Positions 1 through 6,704 of a DNA stretch of 30,104 bases are shown here, piece after piece. The notes beneath the pieces were generated by a model that was not told where the DNA came from, searched no databases, and was given only the letters and a program-made list of their open reading frames with translations. The stretch is from Eubacterium sp. AM49-13BH. GTDB taxonomy: Bacteria > Bacillota > Clostridia > Lachnospirales > Lachnospiraceae. The stretch is from contig NZ_QSEK01000032.1 in assembly GCF_003464165.1 (NCBI RefSeq), positions 1 through 30,104 of the forward strand, written 5' to 3'. The position numbers and the translations under genes were made by a program. Numbering within the stretch: the first letter of the stretch is position 1; the number at the start of each line of letters is the position of its first letter.

Positions 1-3
1 TGG

Positions 4-32
4 TTGACATTTCAAAATCATTTATACATAAT
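4..32 (+). promoter_or_regulatory. Putative sigma-A promoter upstream of the AraC regulator
   Basis: A perfect -35 TTGACA (4-9) is followed after 17 bp by CATAAT (27-32). A second -10-like TATAAT lies at 101-106, 17 bp after a poor -35 (TTAAAA, 78-83), nearer the gene. Either could serve the AraC gene. The second, with its weak -35, would suit an activator-dependent promoter, but that is inference. Confidence 0.5.
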
Positions 33-140
33 ATAAGCATAAAAAACAGTGATTTCTACAATTAAACCGATGAAAGATTAAAATAATACAGAAATGTTAT
101 TATAATAGTCGTAAAAAGCTGGAATGAGAGGGTGGAATAT

Positions 141-974
141 ATGTTTCAGGATATGTCGAAGGATTTTGATATTAAAAGAATAAAAAGAAGTAATACCAGT
201 TGTTCTACAGGAGTAGGGGCACATGTGCATCCGTTTAATGAGATATTCTATCTTTCGAGCGGAGAGTGTACAAGTTTTATTGACCACAACATTTATAAGT
301 TCGGAAAGGGTGATCTTGTTATTGTTCCAAGTGGCTGTCTTCACAGGACAACTTATAATGGAAAAGGAATGCACGAAAGAATTGTTATAAGCTTCAGAAA
401 TGAAGCAACTGAATGGATTCAGAACCAGACTGGTAAAGAGCTTATGGAAAACTGTATGAAGCCGGGAGTTATTAATATTCCTGAAAAAAGAAGAGACTAT
501 GTTGTTGCCCTGCTTGATAAACTGTTATTTGAAAATGATTCTCCTGATGAACTGTCGCCGGCATTCATAAAGGTGGGGCTTATAGAACTGCTGCTTTTTA
601 TTATCCGCTGTAAGAATTATGAGGAAAATGTTATTAAAGAAATTGATGTAGATAATCGAATAATTCAGGAAGTTGCCACATATATATATGAACACTATGC
701 CGATAATCTGTCACTTGAAAATGTTGCAGAAAAATTTAACTTAAGCAGGTCATATCTTTCTAAGAAATTTAAGACAGCTACTGGATTTGGATTTAAAGAA
801 TATATTATTAATGTCAGAATTCAGAATGCCTGCAGACTTCTGCTTGAGACAAACAGGTCTATTACTGACATTGCATTTGAATGTGGATTTAATGACAGTA
901 ATTATTTTGGTGATGCATTCAGGAAGGCAAAGGGAATTTCGCCCCATAAGTATCGTAAGAATGAAACATTTTAG
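141..974 (+). CDS. AraC family transcriptional regulator with N-terminal cupin domain
   Basis: A 277-aa regulator with two parts. The N-terminal half holds a cupin-type ligand pocket with an HVHPFNEIFYLSSGE-like metal or sugar-binding motif near residues 28-42. The C-terminal ~100 residues form the double helix-turn-helix DNA-binding domain of the AraC/XylS family, including the signature ITDIAFECGFNDSNYFGDAF. Many such proteins activate carbohydrate-use genes, but no sugar gene is adjacent, so the ligand is unknown. The ATG at 141 is preferred over an in-frame GTG at 132 because GAGAGGG at 126-132 is well spaced for 141 and too close for 132. It stands alone; ispE downstream has its own promoter. 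Confidence 0.9.
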   Translation: MFQDMSKDFDIKRIKRSNTSCSTGVGAHVHPFNEIFYLSSGECTSFIDHNIYKFGKGDLVIVPSGCLHRTTYNGKGMHERIVISFRNEATEWIQNQTGKELMENCMKPGVINIPEKRRDYVVALLDKLLFENDSPDELSPAFIKVGLIELLLFIIRCKNYEENVIKEIDVDNRIIQEVATYIYEHYADNLSLENVAEKFNLSRSYLSKKFKTATGFGFKEYIINVRIQNACRLLLETNRSITDIAFECGFNDSNYFGDAFRKAKGISPHKYRKNETF

Positions 975-989
975 AATTGTAATTATAAG

Positions 990-1025
990 ATTGTACTTGA
1001 TTTTGTACAATTTCTTTAATATAAT
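990..1025 (+). promoter_or_regulatory. ispE promoter with overlapping 7-bp dyad
   Basis: -35 TTGATT (997-1002), a 17-bp spacer and a perfect -10 TATAAT (1020-1025). The -35 is framed by a perfect inverted repeat, ATTGTAC (990-996) and GTACAAT (1005-1011), separated by 8 bases. This could be an operator for a dimeric repressor. The GntR regulator encoded downstream in the same operon is one candidate. Confidence 0.6.
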
Positions 1026-1066
1026 AGTCTTGAAAAATGGATTTTGTATACAAGGTTAGGTGATAT

Positions 1067-1933
1067 ATGGAAAGTATCAGATTAAAGGCAAGAGCTAAGA
1101 TTAATCTTGGGCTTGATGTTATTGGAAGACGCGAGAACGGATATCATGATGTAAGAATGGTAATGCAGACTGTTGGTTTGTATGACCGTATTATAATGAC
1201 AAGGATTTCGGAGGAAGAGATAAGAATTAAGACTAATATAGGATTTCTACCTGTGAATGAGAATAATCTTGTTTATAAGGCAATTATGCTTATGAAGAGT
1301 AAGTATAAGCTTGATGGAGGAATAGAGGTTGATCTTAATAAATTCATTCCTGTTGCTGCTGGAATGGCTGGAGGTTCAAGTGACGCAGCAAGTGCACTTT
1401 TCGGAATGAACAGACTTTATGAGCTTAATCTTCCTATGGGGGAACTTATGAATATAGGTGTTGAGATAGGAGCAGATGTCCCTTATTGTATTATGAGAGG
1501 CACAGCGTTAGCTGAGGGAATTGGCGAGAAGCTTACAAGGCTTCCGGATATGCCATTCTGTCATATTCTTATAGCAAAGCCACCGGTTAATGTATCGACA
1601 AAGCTTGTCTATGAGAATCTTGACAGTACACAAATCAAGTCACATCCTGATATAGATGGAATAATTGAGGCTATTAAGTTAAAGAATGTTGCACTTGTTG
1701 CTTCAAGAATGGGTAATGTATTAGAGTCGGTTACAGTGCCATTGTATCCGGTTATTGACAGTATTAAGAGGGATATGATAGAACATGGAGCCATTAATGC
1801 AATGATGAGCGGAAGTGGTCCGACAGTATTTGGAATATTCCCTGATGAACAGTCGATGATAGCGTGCCAGCAGTTCTTAAGACAGAAGGGCGAAGCAAGG
1901 CAGGTGTATACAACGGAAACATTTACTCCATAA
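1067..1933 (+). CDS. ispE: 4-diphosphocytidyl-2-C-methyl-D-erythritol kinase
   Basis: IspE phosphorylates 4-diphosphocytidyl-2-C-methyl-D-erythritol with ATP, a step of the MEP (non-mevalonate) route to isopentenyl diphosphate, in the cytoplasm. The 288-aa length is typical. The N-terminal ARAKINLGLDV carries the conserved Lys10. The GHMP-kinase glycine-rich ATP loop PVAAGMAGGSSDAA is near residues 95-108, the conserved Asp sits in GADVPYC near 138, and the C-terminal MMSGSGPTVFG motif is near 246-256. GGTTAGGTGA precedes the ATG. The gene order ispE-gntR-spoIIR is, as I recall, common in Clostridia. Confidence 0.97.
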   Translation: MESIRLKARAKINLGLDVIGRRENGYHDVRMVMQTVGLYDRIIMTRISEEEIRIKTNIGFLPVNENNLVYKAIMLMKSKYKLDGGIEVDLNKFIPVAAGMAGGSSDAASALFGMNRLYELNLPMGELMNIGVEIGADVPYCIMRGTALAEGIGEKLTRLPDMPFCHILIAKPPVNVSTKLVYENLDSTQIKSHPDIDGIIEAIKLKNVALVASRMGNVLESVTVPLYPVIDSIKRDMIEHGAINAMMSGSGPTVFGIFPDEQSMIACQQFLRQKGEARQVYTTETFTP

Positions 1934-1985
1934 TATATATGAAAACAATACACATTCAGAGTAATAGAGAAAGGCAAGGTTTTAT

Positions 1986-2654
1986 ATGAAAGGTGAACTT
2001 AAGATGGATGTTAATGACTATCTCCCATTAAGAGATGTGGTTTTTAATACTTTAAGACAGGCGATTCTTCGTGGTGAGATGGAGCCGGGTGAAAGGCTTA
2101 TGGAAATTCAACTCGCAGAGAAGCTTGGGGTAAGCAGAACTCCTATCAGAGAGGCAATCAGAAAGCTTGAACTTGAAGGCCTTGTTATTATGATTCCAAG
2201 AAAGGGTGCTGAGGTTGCCCATATAACAGAGAAGGACATGAGAGATGTTCTTGAGGTAAGAGCAGCACTTGAGGAGCTTGCAGCAACACTTGCATGCCGC
2301 AATGTTACTCCGGAGCGAATTGAAGAGCTTAAGATGGCTAATAAGAGATTTGAAGCAACAATTATATCTAAGGATGTGGTTGCAATTGTAGATGCTGATG
2401 TGAATTTCCATGATATTATATATGCAATGACAGATAATCAGAGACTTATTCAGATTATTAACAATCTAAGAGAGCAGATGTACAGATACAGGCTGGAATA
2501 TGTTAAGGATGCAAGAGCACATTCTATTCTTATAAGCGAACATAATGACATCATTGATAAGCTTTCTAAGAAAGATGAAGAAAATACTAAGATTGTCATA
2601 AGACAGCATATTACTAATCAGGAAAAGGGTATTATCAGACTTCTTAACAAATAA
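1986..2654 (+). CDS. GntR family (FadR subfamily) transcriptional regulator
   Basis: A 222-aa regulator. An N-terminal winged helix-turn-helix (about residues 10-75) contains the GntR signature around MEPGERLMEIQLAEKLGVSR and TPIREAIRKLE. A helical FCD ligand-binding domain follows, with the Asp/His pattern of metal-dependent members (DADVNFHDII near 145 and EHND near 190). FadR-type regulators respond to small organic acids; the ligand here is unknown. It lies 52 nt after ispE and is probably co-transcribed. Two starts are possible: ATG 1986, preceded by AAGGCAAGG, or ATG 2004, preceded by AAAGGTGAAC with 5-7 nt spacing. The longer form is given. Confidence 0.93.
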   Translation: MKGELKMDVNDYLPLRDVVFNTLRQAILRGEMEPGERLMEIQLAEKLGVSRTPIREAIRKLELEGLVIMIPRKGAEVAHITEKDMRDVLEVRAALEELAATLACRNVTPERIEELKMANKRFEATIISKDVVAIVDADVNFHDIIYAMTDNQRLIQIINNLREQMYRYRLEYVKDARAHSILISEHNDIIDKLSKKDEENTKIVIRQHITNQEKGIIRLLNK

Positions 2655-2670
2655 TCTTTAGATTACATGG

Positions 2671-2700
2671 AGGCTGGCTGTATATGCCAGCCTTTGTTAG
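2671..2700 (+). terminator. Weak intrinsic terminator after the GntR gene
   Basis: A perfect 8-bp stem, AGGCTGGC (2671-2678) with GCCAGCCT (2686-2693), and a 7-nt loop. It is followed by a T-rich but interrupted tail (TTGTTAGTTTG). It separates the ispE-gntR unit from spoIIR, which has its own promoter-like sequence. Confidence 0.65.
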
Positions 2701-2713
2701 TTTGTAAATTTCT

Positions 2714-2741
2714 GTTTATTATGCAAATATATGGATATAAT
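2714..2741 (+). promoter_or_regulatory. spoIIR promoter, matches the sigma-F pattern
   Basis: GTTTA (2714-2718), a 14-bp gap, then GGATATAAT (2733-2741). This fits the Bacillus sigma-F pattern (GYWTA, then GGNNANANT) and also contains TATAAT for sigma-A. SpoIIR is a known forespore sigma-F target in Bacillus, so the match is expected biology. The motif is short and untested here. Confidence 0.5.
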
Positions 2742-2777
2742 CCCAGATATGAAAATATATCAGGGGGTAAATATCAT

Positions 2778-3413
2778 ATGAACATAAAAAAGAAACTTGG
2801 AATTCTGCTTATTGCTATAGTAGCTGTTAGTGGACTGATTGGTTATTACAGGGTGTCTTATGCAGGTAATTTAGAGACAGTGACAGAAGGAATATCAGAG
2901 AGTATAATCAGATTCCATGTAAGGGCCAACAGTGATTCACAGGAAGACCAGGAGGTTAAGCTTAAGGTTAAGGAAGCTGTAGTTGATTACATAAGACCGG
3001 TTCTTTCAGAGTCAGATTCTCTTTCAGAGTCAAGAGCTATATTAGAGTCAGAAAGTGATAACATAAGAAATGTTGCAATTAAGACTTTAAGAGATAATGG
3101 ATTTATGGAAGATGTAAGCGTGTATTTTGAGAAAAGTTATTTTCCGGTTAAATCATATGGTGATGTTACATTTCCAGCAGGATACTATGAGGCATTCAGA
3201 GTTGACATAGGAGAGGCAGAAGGAAAGAACTGGTGGTGCGTACTGTATCCACCATTATGTTTTGTAGATGCAGTGTATGGCGTAGTTCCAGAGGATTCTA
3301 AGGAAAAGCTTGCAGGAGTTCTTACAGATGAAGAATATAAGACAGTAACTGACAGGGGCTGTAAAGTCAGATTTAAATATTTAACATTTATAAATGAACT
3401 GCTTGGGTTATAA
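2778..3413 (+). CDS. spoIIR: Stage II sporulation protein R
   Basis: SpoIIR is the forespore-made, secreted signal that triggers SpoIIGA to process pro-sigma-E in the mother cell. The 211-aa protein has an N-terminal hydrophobic segment (about residues 7-23) for export. The typical SpoIIR body follows: IIRFHVRANSDSQEDQEVK, then PAGYYEAFRVDIGEAEGKNW, then WCVLYPPLCFVD. The start at ATG 2778 is set by CAGGGGGT (2761-2768). A further in-frame ATG at 2667 is rejected because it lies before the terminator hairpin. Its presence points to a spore-forming ancestry or ability. Confidence 0.96.
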   Translation: MNIKKKLGILLIAIVAVSGLIGYYRVSYAGNLETVTEGISESIIRFHVRANSDSQEDQEVKLKVKEAVVDYIRPVLSESDSLSESRAILESESDNIRNVAIKTLRDNGFMEDVSVYFEKSYFPVKSYGDVTFPAGYYEAFRVDIGEAEGKNWWCVLYPPLCFVDAVYGVVPEDSKEKLAGVLTDEEYKTVTDRGCKVRFKYLTFINELLGL

Positions 3414-3435
3414 GCAGTCAGTGGAGGAAGGACGA

Positions 3436-3927
3436 TTGAATAATAAGGATAAGGTCTTTATTAAGATAAAAGGTTTATATACCGGAACGATGGAAGAAGG
3501 ATTTCAGAGTGACGGGGAAAATATAGATGAAATTGAGACTCAGGACGATGAAATTGAAGTTATTAATGTTGGAACGTATTCAGTTGTTAACGGCAAAGAA
3601 TATATACGGTATGAGGAAGTATATGATGATTCACAGGAACGGTCAAGCAGCATAATAAAGATTGATGGTGACAGCGTAGAGGTGACAAAGAAGGGCGTTG
3701 TATCTACTAAGATGAGGTTTACAATGGGTAGTAAAAATATGACTTATTACCAGACACCTTATGGAAATATGAGCCTGGGGATTATCACAAAAAGTCTTGA
3801 AATTGAACGAACTGAGGATACAATAAGTATATATCTTGTGTATGGAATGGAAGTAAATTGTGAACATCTTTCAGATTGTGATATGCAGATAACAATAACA
3901 ACCAGAGAACTTAGAATTGATGAATAG
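3436..3927 (+). CDS. DUF1934 (YwiB-like) beta-barrel protein, TTG start
   Basis: A 163-aa protein of the DUF1934 family, small cytoplasmic proteins with a predicted calycin-like beta barrel and unknown function. Visible hallmarks are VFIKIKGLYTG near the N-terminus, then EYIRYEEVY, MTYYQTPYGNMSLGI and a C-terminal strand ending in ITITTRELRI. The start is a TTG at 3436 placed just after a near-perfect GGAGGAAGG (3423-3431). The upstream in-frame ATG at 3394 lies inside spoIIR and has no ribosome site. The gene begins 22 nt after spoIIR, so the two are probably one transcript. Confidence 0.88.
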   Translation: MNNKDKVFIKIKGLYTGTMEEGFQSDGENIDEIETQDDEIEVINVGTYSVVNGKEYIRYEEVYDDSQERSSSIIKIDGDSVEVTKKGVVSTKMRFTMGSKNMTYYQTPYGNMSLGIITKSLEIERTEDTISIYLVYGMEVNCEHLSDCDMQITITTRELRIDE

Positions 3928-3955
3928 TACATTTTTCTTTGAAAAAGGAGTAGTT

Positions 3956-5407
3956 ATGAAGAAACAGTTTGATGAGAGAAATCTTACAATGGTAATGGAT
4001 TTTTATGAACTTACAATGGCTAATGGTTATTTTAAGGATGAGGACAAGGAAAGAAAGGTTGCATTTGATGTGTTCTACAGAAAGAACCCTGATAATGCCG
4101 GATATGCTATATTTGCAGGACTTGAACAGATTATTGAATATATTGAGAATCTGCATTTTGACGAAGATGATATTGAATACTTAAGAGGTCAGGGGCTTTT
4201 TGGGGAAGAATTCCTTACATACCTTGCCAACTTTAAGTTCAGAGGAGATATTTATTCATTCCCGGAAGGAACTATTATGTATCCTAATGAACCTGTAATC
4301 ACTGTTGTTGCACCGTTACTTGATGCACAGCTTGTTGAGACTGCAATTCTTCTTCAGGTTAACCACCAGTCACTTATTGCAACCAAGACAAGAAGAATCG
4401 TGCGTTCAGCTAAGGGACGTGCTGTATCAGATTTCGGTGCAAGACGTGCACATAACATGGATGCAGCAGTATATGGTGCAAGGGCAGCTTATATAGGTGG
4501 TGCAGTTGGAACAGCTACTGTTCTTGCCGGTCAGATGTTTAATATTCCAATCAGTGGAACAATGGCACACAGCTGGGTAATGTTTTATCGTGATGAATTT
4601 GAAGCATTTAAGCATTATGCGGAGAATTACCCGGATGCAACTGTGCTTCTCGTAGATACTTATGATGTTGTTAAATCGGGTATTCCTAATGCAATCAGGT
4701 GTGCCAAGGAAGTACTTGAGCCAATGGGTAAGCGTCTTAAGGGTATCCGTCTTGACAGTGGTGACCTTGCTTATCTATCTAAGAAGGTAAGAAAAATGCT
4801 TGATGATGCAGGTCTTAATGATTGCAAGATTGTTGTTTCAAACAGCCTTGATGAATGGACTATCATGTCAATCTTGGAGCAGGGCGGCTGTATTGACAGC
4901 TTTGGCGTTGGCGAGAGACTTATAACAGCCAAGTCTGACCCTGTATTTGGTGCTGTATACAAGATTGCAGCAGTAGAAGAGGATGGAGTATTCCAGCCAA
5001 GAATTAAGATTTCTGAAAATGTTGAGAAGATAACTAATCCGGGACTAAAGAAGGTTTACAGAATATATGATGAAAATAAGAAGGCAATAGCTGACCTTAT
5101 AGCAGGTGCTGACGAGATTGTAGATCTTTCACAGCCTTACCGTTATGTAGACCCTGTAAAGCCTTGGAAGAACAGATACTTTGAAAACTGTACAGCAGTA
5201 GAGTTACAGCAGCTTGTTGTAAAGAACGGCAAGCGTGTAATGGACAGAGTATCTATTGATGAGATTAAGAAGTATGTTCAGGATCAGCTCACTAACAATA
5301 TATGGGAAGAGGAACAGAGATTTGAGAATCCTCATAACCACTATCTTGATATGAGCCCGGCATATTATGATATGAAGATGTCACTTCTTCATAAGCTGAC
5401 AGACTAG
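3956..5407 (+). CDS. pncB: Nicotinate phosphoribosyltransferase
   Basis: This cytoplasmic enzyme makes nicotinate mononucleotide from nicotinate, PRPP and ATP, the salvage entry to NAD. The protein is 483 aa, usual for the clostridial form. It starts with RNLTMVMDFYELTMANGYF and contains the family's SGTMAHSWVM motif with the phospho-accepting His at residue 205. Other hallmarks are DFGARRAHNMDAA, VDTYD, GIRLDSGDLA and VSNSLDEW. AAAAAGGAG (3942-3950) fixes the ATG at 3956; a longer in-frame version from 3917 would overlap the previous gene. The stop codon is followed almost at once by palindromic element A, with no classical terminator. Confidence 0.96.
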   Translation: MKKQFDERNLTMVMDFYELTMANGYFKDEDKERKVAFDVFYRKNPDNAGYAIFAGLEQIIEYIENLHFDEDDIEYLRGQGLFGEEFLTYLANFKFRGDIYSFPEGTIMYPNEPVITVVAPLLDAQLVETAILLQVNHQSLIATKTRRIVRSAKGRAVSDFGARRAHNMDAAVYGARAAYIGGAVGTATVLAGQMFNIPISGTMAHSWVMFYRDEFEAFKHYAENYPDATVLLVDTYDVVKSGIPNAIRCAKEVLEPMGKRLKGIRLDSGDLAYLSKKVRKMLDDAGLNDCKIVVSNSLDEWTIMSILEQGGCIDSFGVGERLITAKSDPVFGAVYKIAAVEEDGVFQPRIKISENVEKITNPGLKKVYRIYDENKKAIADLIAGADEIVDLSQPYRYVDPVKPWKNRYFENCTAVELQQLVVKNGKRVMDRVSIDEIKKYVQDQLTNNIWEEEQRFENPHNHYLDMSPAYYDMKMSLLHKLTD

Positions 5408-5412
5408 GGTGG

Positions 5413-5595
5413 AGTGGCAGACGGACGGGGCAGGGTGTGTATATGTTGTATCGTAAGACACGCTCCCGCTCGTGGAAAGGCGTAGCGGTACTAGGCGCAC
5501 TGCCTCACTTCGTGAGGTGCGTTTGCCAAGTGCCGACGCCTTTCCAACGGTCTTACGCTACAGCATATGCACACCCTGCCCCTCACACTGTCACT
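5413..5595 (-). repeat. Palindromic element A (core in reverse orientation)
   Basis: A giant imperfect hairpin filling the space after pncB. Outer arms 5428-5459 and 5550-5581 (32 nt each) pair with 29 Watson-Crick pairs, two G-U pairs and one mismatch. Eight further pairs form outside them (5413-5420 with 5588-5595). The 90-nt core (5460-5549) is the reverse complement of the cores of elements B and C and ends in hairpin CCTCAC-TTC-GTGAGG (5503-5517). The GC content is far above that of its surroundings. No T-run follows, so it is not a standard terminator. No protein is proposed; the open frames across it are artefacts. Confidence 0.88.
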
Positions 5596-5599
5596 TCCC

Positions 5600-5700
5600 C
5601 TGTCCGCCTTTGGCGGAGGCGGGGCGTCTGGGAGGCATAAGTGTGTTCTTCGTAGAGGGCGCGATGGTTCCATAGGAACCGAGCAAGTGTTTGTGGGGTG
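5600..5700. repeat. GC-rich degenerate hairpin region between elements A and B
   Basis: Contains the hairpins TCCGCC-TTT-GGCGGA (about 5602-5616) and GGTTCC-ATA-GGAACC (about 5667-5681). The second resembles, in reverse complement, the GTTTCC-GCA-GGAAC hairpin at about 6491-6504 in the degenerate relative of element C. I read it as the remnant of a second, related repeat type; boundaries are approximate. Confidence 0.45.
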
Positions 5701-5701
5701 G

Positions 5702-5863
5702 TGGGCGGATTGTGTTGGTATATGTTATTTTCAGACCGTTGGAAGTGCGTCGGCACTTAGTGAACGTACCTCACGAAGTGAGGCAGTGAACTTAGTGTCC
5801 GCTACGCACTTTCACGAGCGGGAGCGTGTCTGGAAATAACATATACCAACACAATCCGACCCA
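5702..5863 (+). repeat. Palindromic element B
   Basis: Outer arms 5706-5736 and 5828-5858 (31 nt each) are complementary at every position (30 Watson-Crick pairs and one G-U), extended by TGGG/CCCA with a one-base bulge. The 91-nt core (5737-5827) matches the cores of A (inverted) and C. Stem changes are compensated: GTGCG/CGCAC here, where A has AGGCG/CGCCT. The terminal hairpin CCTCAC-GAA-GTGAGG is at 5769-5783. It lies directly upstream of the promoter at 5881. Confidence 0.9.
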
Positions 5864-5880
5864 AGTCCAACACAAAACAC

Positions 5881-5908
5881 TTGCAATTACTGATTGTTTT
5901 GATATAAT
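5881..5908 (+). promoter_or_regulatory. Sigma-A promoter for the 146-aa membrane protein gene
   Basis: -35 TTGCAA (5881-5886), a 16-bp spacer and a perfect -10 TATAAT (5903-5908), just beyond element B and about 38 bp before the start codon. Confidence 0.65.
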
Positions 5909-5946
5909 TGACTAGTATATGAAAAGTTAACGAAGGAGTAGTAAAT

Positions 5947-6387
5947 ATGCCAGTTTGGAGTATTGTTTTATTGATAGTTATTGCTGTACTTATAGTAGCA
6001 CTTGTAGCACTTACTATTGTAGGTAGAAAGCTTCAGAAGAAGCAGGAAGCTAATAACGCACAGTTAGAGGCTGCAAAGCAGGTTATGTCGATGCTTGTCA
6101 TTGATAAGAAAATGATGAAGATGAAAGATGCCGGACTTCCTAAGATGGTCTTAGATCAGACACCTAAGGCTTTCAGAGGTCGTAAGATGCCAATCGTTAA
6201 GGCAAAGATTGGACCAAGAGTTATGTCACTTATGTGTGATCCTAAGGTATTTGACCAGATTCCAATTAAGGCAGAAGTCAAGGCAGAAGTAAGTGGTATC
6301 TATATTGTAGGCATCAAGTCTGTAAGAGGTGGAAAGATTGTAGTTCCTGAAAAGAAAAAGAAGGGACTTTTTAAGAAGAATAAGTAA
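5947..6387 (+). CDS. Small membrane-anchored, lysine-rich protein of unknown function
   Basis: A 146-aa protein that I do not recognise as a named family. One N-terminal membrane helix (about residues 4-27, IVLLIVIAVLIVALVALTIV) is followed by a short charged stretch. A compact domain then has conserved-looking blocks (GLPKMVLDQTPKAFRGRKMP, PRVMSLMCDPKVFDQIP, VSGIYIVGIKSVRGGKIVVP) and a strongly basic tail, KKKKGLFKKNK. The topology suggests a cytoplasmic domain tied to the membrane. GAAGGAG precedes the ATG, and its own promoter and terminator frame it as a single-gene unit between palindromic elements. Confidence 0.85.
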   Translation: MPVWSIVLLIVIAVLIVALVALTIVGRKLQKKQEANNAQLEAAKQVMSMLVIDKKMMKMKDAGLPKMVLDQTPKAFRGRKMPIVKAKIGPRVMSLMCDPKVFDQIPIKAEVKAEVSGIYIVGIKSVRGGKIVVPEKKKKGLFKKNK

Positions 6388-6394
6388 GAACGAG

Positions 6395-6432
6395 AGACTA
6401 CATTAGCGGCTATGCTGGTGTGGTCTTTTTTT
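6395..6432 (+). terminator. Intrinsic terminator after the 146-aa protein gene
   Basis: A 13-bp stem, AGACTACATTAGC (6395-6407) with GCTGGTGTGGTCT (6414-6426), uses several G-U pairs. It has a 6-nt loop and an uninterrupted run of T. Confidence 0.85.
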
Positions 6433-6458
6433 ATGCCATGAGGGAGGGCTGTGGCTGG

Positions 6459-6534
6459 GGTATATGTCGTTTTCAGACACGCTCCCGCAAAGTTTCCGCA
6501 GGAACAAGCGCCCGTAGATTAAGCGAAGTGTAAG
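6459..6534 (-). repeat. Degenerate relative of the palindromic elements, next to C
   Basis: GTATATGTCGTTTTCAGAC followed by ACGCTCCCGC copies the arm/core junction of element A in the same orientation. It then diverges into GTTTCC-GCA-GGAAC and a GC-rich stretch similar to 5640-5690. No complementary outer arm remains. Probably a truncated copy or a nested insertion. Confidence 0.5.
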
Positions 6535-6687
6535 GTCATGATGGACGTATGTTGTAGTTTCAGACTGTTGGAAAGGCGTCGGCACTTGGCAAACGCACCT
6601 CACGAAGTGAGGCAGTGCGCCTAGTACCGCTACGTCTTTTCACGAGCGGGAGCGTGTCTGAAAGGACAACATACCTCCATCATGATC
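6535..6687 (+). repeat. Palindromic element C
   Basis: Outer arms 6535-6565 and 6656-6687 pair along nearly their whole length with about three mismatches and a one-base bulge. The 90-nt core 6566-6655 is close to identical to the inverted core of A. The terminal hairpin CCTCAC-GAA-GTGAGG is at 6598-6612. The element ends 17 nt from the plsC stop codon, so plsC transcripts would read into it from the opposite side. Confidence 0.88.
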
Positions 6688-6704
6688 GCCCACTTCAAAC
6701 CAAT

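Noticed and set aside
5437..5839. Several open frames of 60-90 codons on both strands across elements A and B, and similar ones at 6403-6603
   Set aside because: They lie in palindromic, GC-rich repeats, have no ribosome sites, and exist on both strands because the DNA is self-complementary.
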